Origin: Actomonas aquatica
Lineage (GTDB): Bacteria > Verrucomicrobiota > Verrucomicrobiia > Opitutales > Opitutaceae
NCBI RefSeq assembly: GCF_019679435.2
Contig: NZ_CP139781.1
Coordinates: 3,348,001-3,412,000, forward strand
Direction: 5' to 3'
DNA: 64,000 nucleotides
In this document: positions 17,553 to 26,328 of the stretch, in pieces
Numbering within the stretch: the stretch's first letter is position 1
How the letters are laid out: every line of letters begins with the position of its first letter
The notes under the pieces: generated by a model
Database searches by the model: none
What the model saw: only the letters and a program-made list of their open reading frames with translations
Told to the model about the DNA's origin: nothing
Program-made: the position numbers and the translations under genes

Positions 17553-17578
17553 AGGACGCCTGCGGGCGTCCTTTTTTT
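17553..17578 (+). terminator. Rho-independent terminator after TonB receptor 1
   Basis: AGGACGCC, loop TGC, GGGCGTCCT, then seven T. Confidence 0.85.
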
Positions 17579-17603
17579 GTGCGCCGTCCTCGCCGTGCCC
17601 CGG

Positions 17604-17619
17604 ATGCAACGGGTTGCGC
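17604..17619. promoter_or_regulatory. LacI-type operator, copy 5 (TonB receptor 2 upstream)
   Basis: ATGCAACGGGTTGCGC, 132 bases before the second receptor's start, nearly the same distance as in copy 4. Confidence 0.65.
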
Positions 17620-17623
17620 GGGT

Positions 17624-17640
17624 GGCAACGTTGTCCCAGG
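17624..17640. promoter_or_regulatory. Second motif GGCAACGTTGTCCCAGG
   Basis: Shares CAACGTTGTCCC-N-GG with 9702-9718 before lacI; lies 4 bases after operator copy 5. Confidence 0.5.
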
Positions 17641-17751
17641 CGCGAGCAGGTTTTTTTCCTCATACTAGACAACTCCTAGGGCGCCTTGAGGCTCCTCATG
17701 ACTAGCCCGATCGGGCGGGAGTTTGTTAACCTCAACCCCAACTGCATCACC

Positions 17752-20682
17752 ATGGAAATCACCTCTGGACCCCCGTCCGTGCGATCCTGGCGCGATCGTT
17801 CGCTGACCGCCACGTTGCTCACCGCGTGCCTGCTGCCTCTCAGCCTGGCCGCCCAAACCAATCCCGACACGTCCTCATTCGCCGAAGACGACGAGATCAT
17901 CACCCTCAGCCCCTTTGAGGTCAGCACCGATCAGGACATCGGTTACCTCGCCACCGCCACCCTCTCCGGCACGCGCACCAACACCGCCCTCAAGGACGTC
18001 GCCAACCCGCTCGACATCATCACCGCCGAGCTCATGGAGGACCTCGCCGTCCAGGACATCCAGGATCTCACCAGCCTCGCCAATGGCGTGGAGCCCAACG
18101 CCGCCGGCGACCTCAACTCCGACGGCCAGGAGCGCGAGGTCTGGAATTACAACTACATGGAGATCCGCGGCTTCAAGACCGGCGTCCTCACCCGCAATTT
18201 CATGGACCTCAACGCACAGTTTGAGGCCTACAACTCCGAGCGCGTCGAATTCTCCAAGGGCCCCAACGCCATCCTTTCCGGCTCCGGTAACCCCGGCGGC
18301 ACCGTCAACTACGCCACCAAAGTGCCGCGCCTCGCTCGCAGCGCCTATTCCATCACGCACCGCACCGACGACCTCGGTAGCCAACGCGTCGCCACCGACG
18401 TCAACCAGGTGCTCATCCCCGATCAACTCGGCATCCGCCTGAGCGCGCTCTGGGAGGATCAGGACTTCTACCGTTACCCGTCCTACGAGCGTCAGAACGC
18501 CTGGCACCTCGTCGGCAAATGGGCCCCTTCCCGCGACACCAGCATCACCATCGGTCACGAGCGACGCAGCTCCGAGCGCGCCAGCCCCCGCGGCATCTTC
18601 GCCCGCGACTTTGTCAGTGCCTGGGTGGCCGCCGGCTCCCCCATCGTCACCGAGGTCCCGGCCAACAACCGGGTGATCGTGGATGGCGTCAACTATTCCT
18701 CGTCCTCCCAGGGCCTGGCCACCGTCAACGGCAACAACTGGGTCCTCGATTCCGACGGCCTTATTCGCAACACCCGTCGCACCGCCCGCGGCACCTTCAC
18801 CAAACTAAACGGTATCAACATGGATACCGCCGCCACCGGCTACGACTATCCGCTCGACGCTTGGATCGGCGGCCCCAACGGCATCAACGACAGCGATTGG
18901 GACATCACCGAGATCAACCTCACCCACCGCATCAGCGACGATTTTAACGTCGAACTCGCCTACGGCCATACCACCAACGACGTGCTCCAGGGCATGAGCA
19001 TCGACCGTCGTCTCTTCGTCGATCCCAATGACTTCGGCGTCAACACCCACGCCGGCGAACTCTACATGGAGACCCGCCCCTTCATCATCGATCGCGATAT
19101 GGAGATCGACCACTACCGCGCCACCGCCTCCTACGAGTTTCATCCCGATGAGATCAATGAGTGGTTTGGCAGTCACCAGCTCGCCTTCGCCTACGAATAC
19201 AACGAGCGAGACGAGGCTTGGAACGGCGGTCGCATGACCATCACCCAAAACCAGAACGGTGTCGTCGACCCGGCCAATTTCTCCGGCGGCTACCAGAGCA
19301 GCTCCCTCGCCCTCTACATCCGCGATTACCTCGACCCCGCCGCCGGCAAGGTCGCCCTCCACGACCTGCGGGAGCTCTATTACTCCGATGGCATCAACCA
19401 GGACGGTTTCGTCGCTGAGTTTCTCCCCATCGCCGACTACGCCACCGCCCGCACCCTCACCGAGCAGGACAGCCTCCTCGGCGTCTTCCAAAGCCGCTGG
19501 CTGAAGGACCACCTCATCACCACCATCGGCCTGCGCAAGGACAAGCGCCGCATCTACGACGCCGCCATGCAGAATGACGGCACCGGCCTCTACGAACCCG
19601 TTGAGCTCGTGAGCGGCGCCCCCGAGGGCACCACCCTCTCCAACTACGCCGCCTTCATCGACGAGCCCACCACGGTCGAGGGCATCTCGCGCAACTACGG
19701 CGCCGTCATCCACGCGCTCGATTGGCTGAGCTTCTCGCTCAACTACGCCACCAACTTCTCGCCCCGCACCGAAAGCCGCGACCTCTACGGCGAGTTCATC
19801 CCGGCCTCCACCGGTGAGTCCACCGACTACGGCATCCGTCTCAGCCTGCTTCAGGATCGCCTGAGCATCTCACTGATCCACTTCGAGACCGAAGAGCTCA
19901 ACTCCGCCACCAACGGCAACAACATCAACTCGCCCTTCAGCGCGATGGACGCTGCCGATCAGATCCTGGTCGACAACGGCATCCTGCCGGAGACGCGACT
20001 CGTCGACCGCTTCACCACCGCCGACCGAAGCGCCAAGGGCGAAGAGCTCACCATCATCGGTAGCCCCACCCGCAATTGGACCCTCCGCCTCACCGCCTCG
20101 ACCTTGGTCAACAAGCAGACCAACCTCGCGCCGGATGTGCGGGCCTTTTACCTCGAGAACCTGCCCTTCTACCAGGCCCAGGATCCCTCCCTCACCCGCG
20201 CCAACGGCACCACCACCCTGGGCTCCTACATCTCCCAGATGGAAGACCAATACGCGCTCATGAACACCCGGGAAAACGTCCAGTCCTTCCCGGCCAGCAA
20301 GTATACCGCCCGCCTCACGGCCAAGTATGCCTTCGATCGCGACAGCGCCCTCAAGGGCTTCGCCATCGGCGGCACCACCCGCTGGCGCAGCGCCCCCATC
20401 ATCGGCTACTTCCGCCAGGCCGACGGGTCCTTCGACATCACCCGCTACGCCCGGGGTGATTCGCGGATCAGCGCCGACCTGTTCCTGAACTACCAACGCA
20501 AGATCGCCCGCGACATCGATTGGAAGATTCAGATCAACATCAGCAACCTCTTCGACAACGACGATCCCTTCCCCATCAGCGCCCGCAACGAGGCCTCCGC
20601 CGAAGGTTCCCCGTTCGTCCGCACCCTCTACCGCCCGATGTCGGGTCGCGTGATCTCCCTCACCAATTCGTTCAAGTTCTGA
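17752..20682 (+). CDS. TonB-dependent outer-membrane receptor, copy 2
   Basis: Start MEITSGPPSVRSW is chosen because CACCATG mirrors the start context of copy 1; an upstream ATG at 17686 would add 22 residues before the signal peptide (LTATLLTACLLPLSLAAQ). The mature protein again has DEIITLSPFEV, the same plug (GPNAILSGSGNPGGTVNYAT) and a barrel ending LTNSFKF. It aligns with copy 1 essentially end to end, with differences concentrated in the signal peptide and in loops such as VPANNRVIVDGVNYSSSS. Tandem duplication with its own operator and terminator suggests separately controlled transcripts, perhaps for related ligands. Confidence 0.92.
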   Translation: MEITSGPPSVRSWRDRSLTATLLTACLLPLSLAAQTNPDTSSFAEDDEIITLSPFEVSTDQDIGYLATATLSGTRTNTALKDVANPLDIITAELMEDLAVQDIQDLTSLANGVEPNAAGDLNSDGQEREVWNYNYMEIRGFKTGVLTRNFMDLNAQFEAYNSERVEFSKGPNAILSGSGNPGGTVNYATKVPRLARSAYSITHRTDDLGSQRVATDVNQVLIPDQLGIRLSALWEDQDFYRYPSYERQNAWHLVGKWAPSRDTSITIGHERRSSERASPRGIFARDFVSAWVAAGSPIVTEVPANNRVIVDGVNYSSSSQGLATVNGNNWVLDSDGLIRNTRRTARGTFTKLNGINMDTAATGYDYPLDAWIGGPNGINDSDWDITEINLTHRISDDFNVELAYGHTTNDVLQGMSIDRRLFVDPNDFGVNTHAGELYMETRPFIIDRDMEIDHYRATASYEFHPDEINEWFGSHQLAFAYEYNERDEAWNGGRMTITQNQNGVVDPANFSGGYQSSSLALYIRDYLDPAAGKVALHDLRELYYSDGINQDGFVAEFLPIADYATARTLTEQDSLLGVFQSRWLKDHLITTIGLRKDKRRIYDAAMQNDGTGLYEPVELVSGAPEGTTLSNYAAFIDEPTTVEGISRNYGAVIHALDWLSFSLNYATNFSPRTESRDLYGEFIPASTGESTDYGIRLSLLQDRLSISLIHFETEELNSATNGNNINSPFSAMDAADQILVDNGILPETRLVDRFTTADRSAKGEELTIIGSPTRNWTLRLTASTLVNKQTNLAPDVRAFYLENLPFYQAQDPSLTRANGTTTLGSYISQMEDQYALMNTRENVQSFPASKYTARLTAKYAFDRDSALKGFAIGGTTRWRSAPIIGYFRQADGSFDITRYARGDSRISADLFLNYQRKIARDIDWKIQINISNLFDNDDPFPISARNEASAEGSPFVRTLYRPMSGRVISLTNSFKF

Positions 20683-20716
20683 ACGAGTCGGCCACCAGAC
20701 TGCCAACTACAACCCA

Positions 20717-20746
20717 GGGGTGCGCCGCATGCGGCGCACCCCTTTT
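20717..20746 (+). terminator. Rho-independent terminator after TonB receptor 2
   Basis: GGGGTGCGCCGCA paired with TGCGGCGCACCCC, then TTTT. The dyad is perfect. Downstream 20747-20830 is a low-complexity CTTTTCAG/TTTCAGC repeat. Confidence 0.85.
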
Positions 20747-20859
20747 AGCTTTTCAGCCTTTCAGCGTTTCAGCTTTTCCACGACCAGCCCCCCTTTTTTT
20801 AGCTTTTCAGTTTTTCAGCATTTCAGCGTTTCCCACCGCTCCCCTCCCCCCGCCGCAAA

Positions 20860-20875
20860 TGCCACGTGTTGCACA
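20860..20875. promoter_or_regulatory. LacI-type operator, copy 6
   Basis: ATGCCACGTGTTGCAC, one mismatch in the left arm, 69 bases before the next gene's start. Confidence 0.6.
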
Positions 20876-20944
20876 ATCCCTCCGTCGCCCCAGCCCGCGC
20901 TTTCGCGTCACCTTCCTTTGACCCTTTTAACGCCATCCTTATCC

Positions 20945-22798
20945 ATGTTTCCCTTCATGAGTCTCCCCCGCCGCCTGCCCCGCTGGAGCCGCCTCGGTCT
21001 CTGCTGCCTCGCCGTCCTCCTCTCCGCTGTCGCCACCCGCGCCTACGAGAAGGTCATCTTCGCCGGCTCGTATTCAGATATCCATGACTTCGAGGCTTTT
21101 GCCGTGCGCGCCCAGCAATCCGGCGCCACCCACATCGATGTCACCCAGGACCTGCCGCTGGCCTACTGGGAACTCGACACTCCCGGTGACCCCTACCCGT
21201 CCTGGGTCATCTACAAATTTGGCCTGCTCAAAACCACCCGCCCCGGCGTCATCAAAGATTACGTGCCGGCTGAGCACTCCGAACGTGTCATGAGCATCCT
21301 CGAGGAGCGTTGCCGCGTCCTCCGCCGCCTCGGTCTCAAGGGCTGGTTTCTCTCCAGCGAACCCGCCATGCTGCCCGAGGCCGTCTTCACCGACCACCCG
21401 CTCTGGCGCGGCGCCCGCGTCGATCATCCTGGCCGCTCCCGCGTCGCCCGCTTCGCGCCTTCCATCGATCACCCCGAAGTGCTCGAACTCATGCGCGAAG
21501 GCATGCGCATCCTGCTCACCCGCTGCCCCGAGATCGACTCCGTCCAGTTCCTCACCAACGACTCCGGCTCCGGCCTCGACTGGAGCCCGGGCCTCTACAG
21601 CGGCCAGTTCGGCAACACCCTCTACCGCAACCGCTCCATGGAAGATCGCCTGCGCGGTTTCTTCGACGCCCTCCAGGCCGGCGCCGCCGACGCCGACACC
21701 ACCGTCGACCTGCGCATGACCCTCACCCGCGACCCCGATCCCATGCGCATCGTGCGCAAGCTCACCCGCAACATGGGCATCGAAAACCTCGAGGGCCCCG
21801 ACGGCCGCCCCTACATGCAACGCGTCGGTCGCACCGAGGGTTACCAGAACTACTTCAACCCCGTCCTCGGCATCCCCCGCCTGCCCGAGTTTGTGCGCGA
21901 GCTCGCCGCCGCCCACACCGGCAACTTCCCTCGCGTGCGCGTCATCATCGCCGACGCCCGCACCCGCGACCTCTACTTCTCCATCTACGACCGCTTCCAG
22001 CAGGAGCCCGCCCTCGACCAGATCAGCCAGCTCCAGCTCATGAAGGACGAAGCCATCGCCCGCGTCGGCGAGGCCCAGGCCAACACCCAGCTCGCCGTCT
22101 GGACCCATCTCGGCGATACCGTCCAGCTCATCAAGCTGCTCAACACCGGCGGCTACATCTACAACCTCGGCAGCATTCAACAACGTTGGCTCGTCCGTCC
22201 CTTCGTGCCCTTCCCCGACGAGATTCCCGCCGAGGACAAGGCCTACTATCGTCCCTTCCAATTCCAGGCGCTCAGCGAGGAGCTCGCCGAAACCCTCTCC
22301 GATGTGCAGGCCACCAACGTCTACACCGGCTGGAGCGGCCGCCACTTCCTCTTCCGCGTCTCCGTGCCCATCACCGATCACCTCTCGGCCGCCATCCGCC
22401 TCTCCGAGCAACTCGGCGACGACGACCTCGCCCACCGCCTCAAGATCTTCCAGTGCTTCGTCAACAACGCCCACAACGCCATCAGCTACCAGGCCCAGCT
22501 CGATCGCGTGAAGGACCGCGGCATCGACCTCGACCCCTATCCGGTCGTCGAATCCGCCTCCACCTGGGACCGCCAAATGATGATGGAGACCGCCCGCAAG
22601 GAACTCGATAACACGGCCGTGCTCATGCAGCTCCTCGGCGACGATCCCACGCAATACCTCCGCCTCGCCCCGACCAAAGCAGAGGAGGAAATCAGCCTGC
22701 TCCCGCCCGACATCCTCGATCAGCTGCAGAAGAAGCTGAACCTCATGAACGAGCGCTGGGAGGACTACAAACGCCTCTTCGACGTCCCCAACTGGTAG
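20945..22798 (+). CDS. Secreted protein of unknown function, TIM-barrel glycosidase-like
   Basis: Start MFPFMSLPRRLPRW gives a signal peptide (LGLCCLAVLLSAVATRAYE); the frame extends upstream to 20720 but that part overlaps the terminator and operator. The mature part reads like an alpha/beta barrel: EKVIFAGSYSDIHDFEAFAV, LEERCRVLRRLGLKGWFLSS, RCPEIDSVQFLTNDSGSGLD, RVRVIIADARTRDLYFSIYD. Acidic residues at barrel-strand ends (SSEPAM, TNDSGSGLDW) could be catalytic. I do not recognise the family. Its operator and its place directly after the two receptors suggest a role in breaking or sensing the same glycan. Confidence 0.7.
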   Translation: MFPFMSLPRRLPRWSRLGLCCLAVLLSAVATRAYEKVIFAGSYSDIHDFEAFAVRAQQSGATHIDVTQDLPLAYWELDTPGDPYPSWVIYKFGLLKTTRPGVIKDYVPAEHSERVMSILEERCRVLRRLGLKGWFLSSEPAMLPEAVFTDHPLWRGARVDHPGRSRVARFAPSIDHPEVLELMREGMRILLTRCPEIDSVQFLTNDSGSGLDWSPGLYSGQFGNTLYRNRSMEDRLRGFFDALQAGAADADTTVDLRMTLTRDPDPMRIVRKLTRNMGIENLEGPDGRPYMQRVGRTEGYQNYFNPVLGIPRLPEFVRELAAAHTGNFPRVRVIIADARTRDLYFSIYDRFQQEPALDQISQLQLMKDEAIARVGEAQANTQLAVWTHLGDTVQLIKLLNTGGYIYNLGSIQQRWLVRPFVPFPDEIPAEDKAYYRPFQFQALSEELAETLSDVQATNVYTGWSGRHFLFRVSVPITDHLSAAIRLSEQLGDDDLAHRLKIFQCFVNNAHNAISYQAQLDRVKDRGIDLDPYPVVESASTWDRQMMMETARKELDNTAVLMQLLGDDPTQYLRLAPTKAEEEISLLPPDILDQLQKKLNLMNERWEDYKRLFDVPNW

Positions 22799-22827
22799 AG
22801 CGATCGCGTATCCTCCATCCCCCTACA

Positions 22828-22851
22828 AGCCCGCCCCTCCGGCGGGCTTTT
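22828..22851 (+). terminator. Rho-independent terminator
   Basis: AGCCCGCC and GGCGGGCT around a short loop, followed by TTT; ends the receptor-side transcript. Confidence 0.8.
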
Positions 22852-22939
22852 CTGTGCACAGCATCAACCGAATGTCAGATTGGCCGACCACCCACCGGGG
22901 ACCCGGAGCCTCGTCAGCACAGCAGTAGGTCCGCGCACC

Positions 22940-23248
22940 CTACTTCTCTCCTGATCGTTTCAGTTCAGTCTGGAGGTAATTCGGATGCTTTCGCTCCTGC
23001 ACCAAACCGAGGACATACAGAACCTCACCATCGAGTTCGTAATAGACCAAGTAGGGGAAGGGTCGGCACTTCCGGCAGCGGAATCCGTGTGGGCCCACAT
23101 GATCCCCTCCTGATCGGGCTATGATCGTCCGAACCGCTTCTTTGACCCGGGTATGAAAATCGTCGCCCAGTTTGGTGGAAATCGTCGCGTAGCGGGTTTC
23201 GGCCTCCTGCAGGTCTCGCTTGAAAACCGAGCTGAACCGAACGTTCAC
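22940..23248 (-). CDS. RelE/ParE-family toxin
   Basis: A 102-aa protein with the ParE plan: helical hairpin start MNVRFSSVFKRDLQEAETRY, a second helix HTRVKEAVRTIIAR, then the strands FRCRKCRPFPYLVYYELDGE and VLYVLGLVQERKHPNY. ParE toxins act on DNA gyrase and RelE toxins cut mRNA at the ribosome; which applies here cannot be told, although YLVYYELDGE and the ERKHP ending are ParE-like. Its ATG overlaps the end of the antitoxin gene by 4 bases (ATGA), the normal translational coupling of such pairs. Confidence 0.85.
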   Translation of the reverse strand: MNVRFSSVFKRDLQEAETRYATISTKLGDDFHTRVKEAVRTIIARSGGDHVGPHGFRCRKCRPFPYLVYYELDGEVLYVLGLVQERKHPNYLQTELKRSGEK

Positions 23249-23457
23249 GCCTTTTCTCCAAACACCTCTTCAAAGGACAATCCCGGGTCTCGGCCATCCC
23301 GTAGCGCTTCAAGTCGGGAAATCAGGTCACCGCGGATCTCATCGTCGCTTCGACCATCTTCCTGCACACTGTCCATCAACAGTTTGGCGAGCATTCGCCG
23401 TTGGTCGGCTGGAAGCGCGAGAACCTCTTCGGCGAGATAAACGCTGGTGAGAGACAT
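23245..23457 (-). CDS. Addiction-module antitoxin (TIGR02574-like)
   Basis: A 70-aa acidic helical protein: MSLTSVYLAEEVLALPADQ, RRMLAKLLMDSVQEDG, DPGLSFEEVFGEKA. The pattern EEVLALPADQR near the start and a Glu-rich tail is that of the short antitoxins (TIGR02574/putative addiction module component) that precede ParE toxins. It is the upstream gene of the pair and should neutralise and corepress with the toxin. The ACATGGC context at 23457 gives no strong ribosome site. Confidence 0.8.
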   Translation of the reverse strand: MSLTSVYLAEEVLALPADQRRMLAKLLMDSVQEDGRSDDEIRGDLISRLEALRDGRDPGLSFEEVFGEKA

Positions 23458-23830
23458 GGCGCCGACGCTATCCAGGGATGGTCGCTCCGCAAGTGCTCAT
23501 TTCCGCCCAAACAGGTGGCTCGGAAAACCAGCCGCGGTTAGGTCTTCGAGCCGCCAACCGGTAGACCGAAAGTCCGCCGATCGGTCCTCCTTAGGGTGCG
23601 GCAGGGAAAGGCCCCGATCTCCATGAGTAGCTGCGCTTGAACCGAAGATGAAAGCGTGGCCCGAAGGCGACCATCCCAGGAACGTGAGGGGGTCGAGGCT
23701 CTCCATGGCGGCTACCGTGCAGTCCCGTTCCAACTCCACTCCTGTTTCGGAGGCAAAAATCCGTGGTTACCCGTGTGATCCGTGGCTCCTTGCCTCGTGG
23801 CCCATCCAACGAAGTAGAACGAGTCGCCTC
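23458..23830. other. Intergenic stretch between antitoxin and rsgA
   Basis: No credible gene. Contains an imperfect direct repeat near 23759-23790 (ATCCGTGGTTACC and ATCCGTGGCTCC). Confidence 0.4.
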
Positions 23831-24901
23831 CTACCGCGGCTTGCCGCGCATCACCGCGCGCACGTGCCGGCCGAAAGCGCGGTCCTTGCGCCGCTTTTCC
23901 AGATACGAACGATCGTGATGTTCGATCTCCCGCCCAAGCTTCTGGTAGCTGCGAAAGCGCTCCTCGCTGAGCGAACCTTCGGCCAACGCCTGCCGCACCG
24001 CGCAGCCCGGCTCCGACTCATGCGTGCAATCGCCAAACCGGCACGATCCGGCCAACGCCTTGATGTCGGCAAAACTCTCGTCGAGCCCCTCACTCGCGCC
24101 CACCAGACCCAGCTCCCGGATCCCTGGCGTATCGATAACCATGGCTCCGTTCGGCAGCGTCAGTAACTGCCGCCGGGTGGTGGTGTGCGTGCCTTCACCG
24201 GTGCCGCTCACTCCCTGCGTCGCCATGACCTCGCGGCCCAACAGCCGGTTGATCAAGGTGCTCTTGCCCACGCCCGATGAGCCCACCAGCCCATAGGTTT
24301 TGCCGGGCTCGAGCAACGCCTCGACGCGGTCCAACCCCTGCCCCGTCACGCCGCTCAGCGGAATGATCTGCCCGGTGATCCCCGCCCCCCGCAAGTCGCA
24401 CACCAGCCCCGCCAGCTCGTCCTCGTCCACCAGATCCGCCTTGTTCAGCAACACCACCGGCTCCACCCCGCCTTCGCGACAGGCCACCAGATAACGTTCC
24501 AGCCGCCGCGTATTCAGATCGTAATGACAGGACTGCACCACCAGTGCCGCGTCGAGATTGGCCGCTATCAACTGCGGCGCCATTTCCCGCCCCGGTGACT
24601 TGCGGCTCAACACACTCCGGCGCGGTCCCACCGCGTGAATCACCGCCCGATCCGGCGACACCACCTGCACCGTGACCCAATCGCCCACCCCGGGCAGATC
24701 CAGCCCCTCCTCGACGCCAAAACGAAACCGGCCCGCCAGCTCCGCGACGCATTCGCCGCTCGCCGCCCGCACCACCCACGCCTCACGGTCCACCGCCACC
24801 ACCCGCGCCCACTGCAAGTTCGGCTCCAGCGCGGCCAAAGCCACCCCAGCATGCCATTCGCTGAACCCCAGCGCATCCAAATCCATCGTCGTCTTCATCA
24901 T
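23831..24901 (-). CDS. rsgA: Ribosome small subunit-dependent GTPase A
   Basis: Circularly permuted GTPase involved in late 30S maturation. An OB-fold N-terminus (RVVAVDREAWVVRAASGE, GVGDWVTV) is followed by G4 NKADLVDEDE, G1 VGSSGVGKSTLINRLLG and G3 DTPGIRELGL, and then by the zinc-binding tail CRFGDCTHESEPGCAV (Cys/His cluster) and basic helix SYLEKRRKDRAFGRHVRAV. The start at 24901 (MMKTTMDLDALG) has GGGGAC just upstream and gives about 356 aa, the usual size; the longer frame to 25174 runs into the cassette array and is not expected to be translated. This is a chromosomal housekeeping gene that marks the left border of the array. Confidence 0.95.
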   Translation of the reverse strand: MMKTTMDLDALGFSEWHAGVALAALEPNLQWARVVAVDREAWVVRAASGECVAELAGRFRFGVEEGLDLPGVGDWVTVQVVSPDRAVIHAVGPRRSVLSRKSPGREMAPQLIAANLDAALVVQSCHYDLNTRRLERYLVACREGGVEPVVLLNKADLVDEDELAGLVCDLRGAGITGQIIPLSGVTGQGLDRVEALLEPGKTYGLVGSSGVGKSTLINRLLGREVMATQGVSGTGEGTHTTTRRQLLTLPNGAMVIDTPGIRELGLVGASEGLDESFADIKALAGSCRFGDCTHESEPGCAVRQALAEGSLSEERFRSYQKLGREIEHHDRSYLEKRRKDRAFGRHVRAVMRGKPR

Positions 24902-24996
24902 CACCGTCCCCTGTCCTAACGGACGAAAGACACCGCACGACAATGGCGCCTGAGACTCAACGGACCGATTCGACCTCGGAGCAGGCGTTGCCGCGG

Positions 24997-25260
24997 CTAT
25001 TCCGATGGGCTCCTCAAGCCTTTCCGCAGCAAGACCACGCCAATACTCAGAAAAACGAATCCGCCCAAGAGCGCTGCGTTTCCCTCCAGAGGAGCTCCGA
25101 CACCGTGGCGTTGAACCAATCGCCCACTCCAAAGAATTCCGACACCCCACAACGCCATGACGGCACCCGCGCAAAACACCAAACGACTACCGGCCTTAAG
25201 CCAGCCCGAGAGCAGGTAGATAAGTGAAACACCCGCTATCGTGATCAACATCGGCGCCAT
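24997..25260 (-). CDS. Small membrane protein, cassette 6
   Basis: An 87-aa, mostly hydrophobic protein with three likely membrane segments: MLITIAGVSLIYLLSGWL, LVFCAGAVMALWGVGILW and AALLGGFVFLSIGVVLL, with a short basic/acidic tail RKGLRSPSE. No family recognised. Its last codons overlap the attC-like box GATGGGC (25002-25008 on the plus strand). It lies about 290 bases from the preceding attC site (25552-25621), a long lead for a cassette gene; the gap also contains a 37-codon frame that starts in the core box. Confidence 0.55.
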   Translation of the reverse strand: MAPMLITIAGVSLIYLLSGWLKAGSRLVFCAGAVMALWGVGILWSGRLVQRHGVGAPLEGNAALLGGFVFLSIGVVLLRKGLRSPSE

Positions 25261-25551
25261 AGAACTCCTTTCGACTGTTTGCGCTCAATCACTGCAGGAC
25301 GGGAAGAGCGGTCATCTCGTTAGAATGTAACCTTCTCCGAAAAACAGGAGACATCCACATTTACCTACGGCTACCGTAGTATTTCTAACCAACGCCTTAA
25401 AGATTGAGGACCTGTTACATTGTAACGACATGACCCCGTCCGACTACAACAGCGACGCATACAATCGAACAGTCGGCCAAGGATAGCACCGAGGAAACGC
25501 AAGCGCGACGAAGCACAGGCAGCTGCTCGAAAGGATGGTGATTCGCGGTTT

Positions 25552-25621
25552 GCCCATCGTTTGAACTCAGCCGCGACTATTAACGGAGCTGATAGTCGTT
25601 GGCTGCGGTGGCTCAATGGGC
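25552..25621 (-). repeat. attC-like recombination site A
   Basis: Outer boxes GCCCATC and AATGGGC; inner arms AGCC-CGACTAT and ATAGTCG-GGCT pair around a small loop. Minus-strand reading ends TTCAAACGATGGGC, like known attC ends. Confidence 0.75.
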
Positions 25622-26322
25622 TCTTCATTTGGTGGGCAGATTACGTCCGCACAAGCCAGTATCAAATTCGCGTAGTGGATGAAATATGGCTCCTTTTTTA
25701 CTGATCCGAATCCCTTCGAAGACTCGTCGATGAGAAGCTGACCAACATCATAACCTTTCGAGAGCTTCTTGTCTGGACTGAGGCCAATATGGCTTTTGGC
25801 GACTACTACGAAATCTTCACGGACCTTCTTCGAGAAATGTGCGACTCGATTCCTAATAACCTTCGCGTCGTGAAGTCTCTGCTTCTGAAGTGCACTCAGA
25901 TTGCTGAAAGGTGCTGCGTCTTTGATGTAAAGCCCAACTGTGTCCAGAAGTGTCGACCAGGTATCCCAAGACATGAAGTGCTTTGACGCATCATATTTCG
26001 GCTTCCCGGAGATTAGCTGGTAAGCGTGACTAATCGACTTCGCATGTCCGAGCAACAGGTTTGGAGAATAGCCACTTGGTGCCGAAGCACCTGCAATATA
26101 GCGCATCAAAGTAGCTTCGACTAATTCCTCCCACGCGATCAGCATCTGCATAAACGCTAGACCGACGATTCGTCTCGCGTGGCCGGGGTAATGACCTTCC
26201 CAGCCGTTGATATTATTCCAGTTCCCCTTAGCGTCGTCCGCGACTTTCGCGAACAGCTCAACCGCAGACATGATGCGAGCGTCGAAGTCCTCCCGAATCG
26301 AATTTAATGCCGGTTTCTTCAT
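25567..26322 (-). CDS. HEPN-motif protein, cassette 5
   Basis: A 251-aa soluble, helical protein. The segment HDAKVIRNRVAHFSKKV contains Arg157-Asn-x3-His162, the R-N/D-x(3-4)-H signature of HEPN ribonucleases, preceded by helices typical of the RiboL-PSP-HEPN/MAE_28990 group (LAFMQMLIAWEELVEATLMR). HEPN proteins often cleave RNA in toxin-antitoxin or defence systems; that role is inference here. The ATG is 7 bases from the attC core GACGGGC (26329-26335), and the last 17 codons (from PIEPPQPTTISSVNSRG) are encoded inside the attC site. No adjacent antitoxin gene in the cassette. Confidence 0.7.
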   Translation of the reverse strand: MKKPALNSIREDFDARIMSAVELFAKVADDAKGNWNNINGWEGHYPGHARRIVGLAFMQMLIAWEELVEATLMRYIAGASAPSGYSPNLLLGHAKSISHAYQLISGKPKYDASKHFMSWDTWSTLLDTVGLYIKDAAPFSNLSALQKQRLHDAKVIRNRVAHFSKKVREDFVVVAKSHIGLSPDKKLSKGYDVGQLLIDESSKGFGSVKKEPYFIHYANLILACADVICPPNEEPIEPPQPTTISSVNSRG

Positions 26323-26328
26323 CTATTC

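Noticed and set aside
21074..22654. Minus-strand frame of 526 codons
   Set aside because: Antisense shadow of the 20945-22798 gene with repetitive composition.
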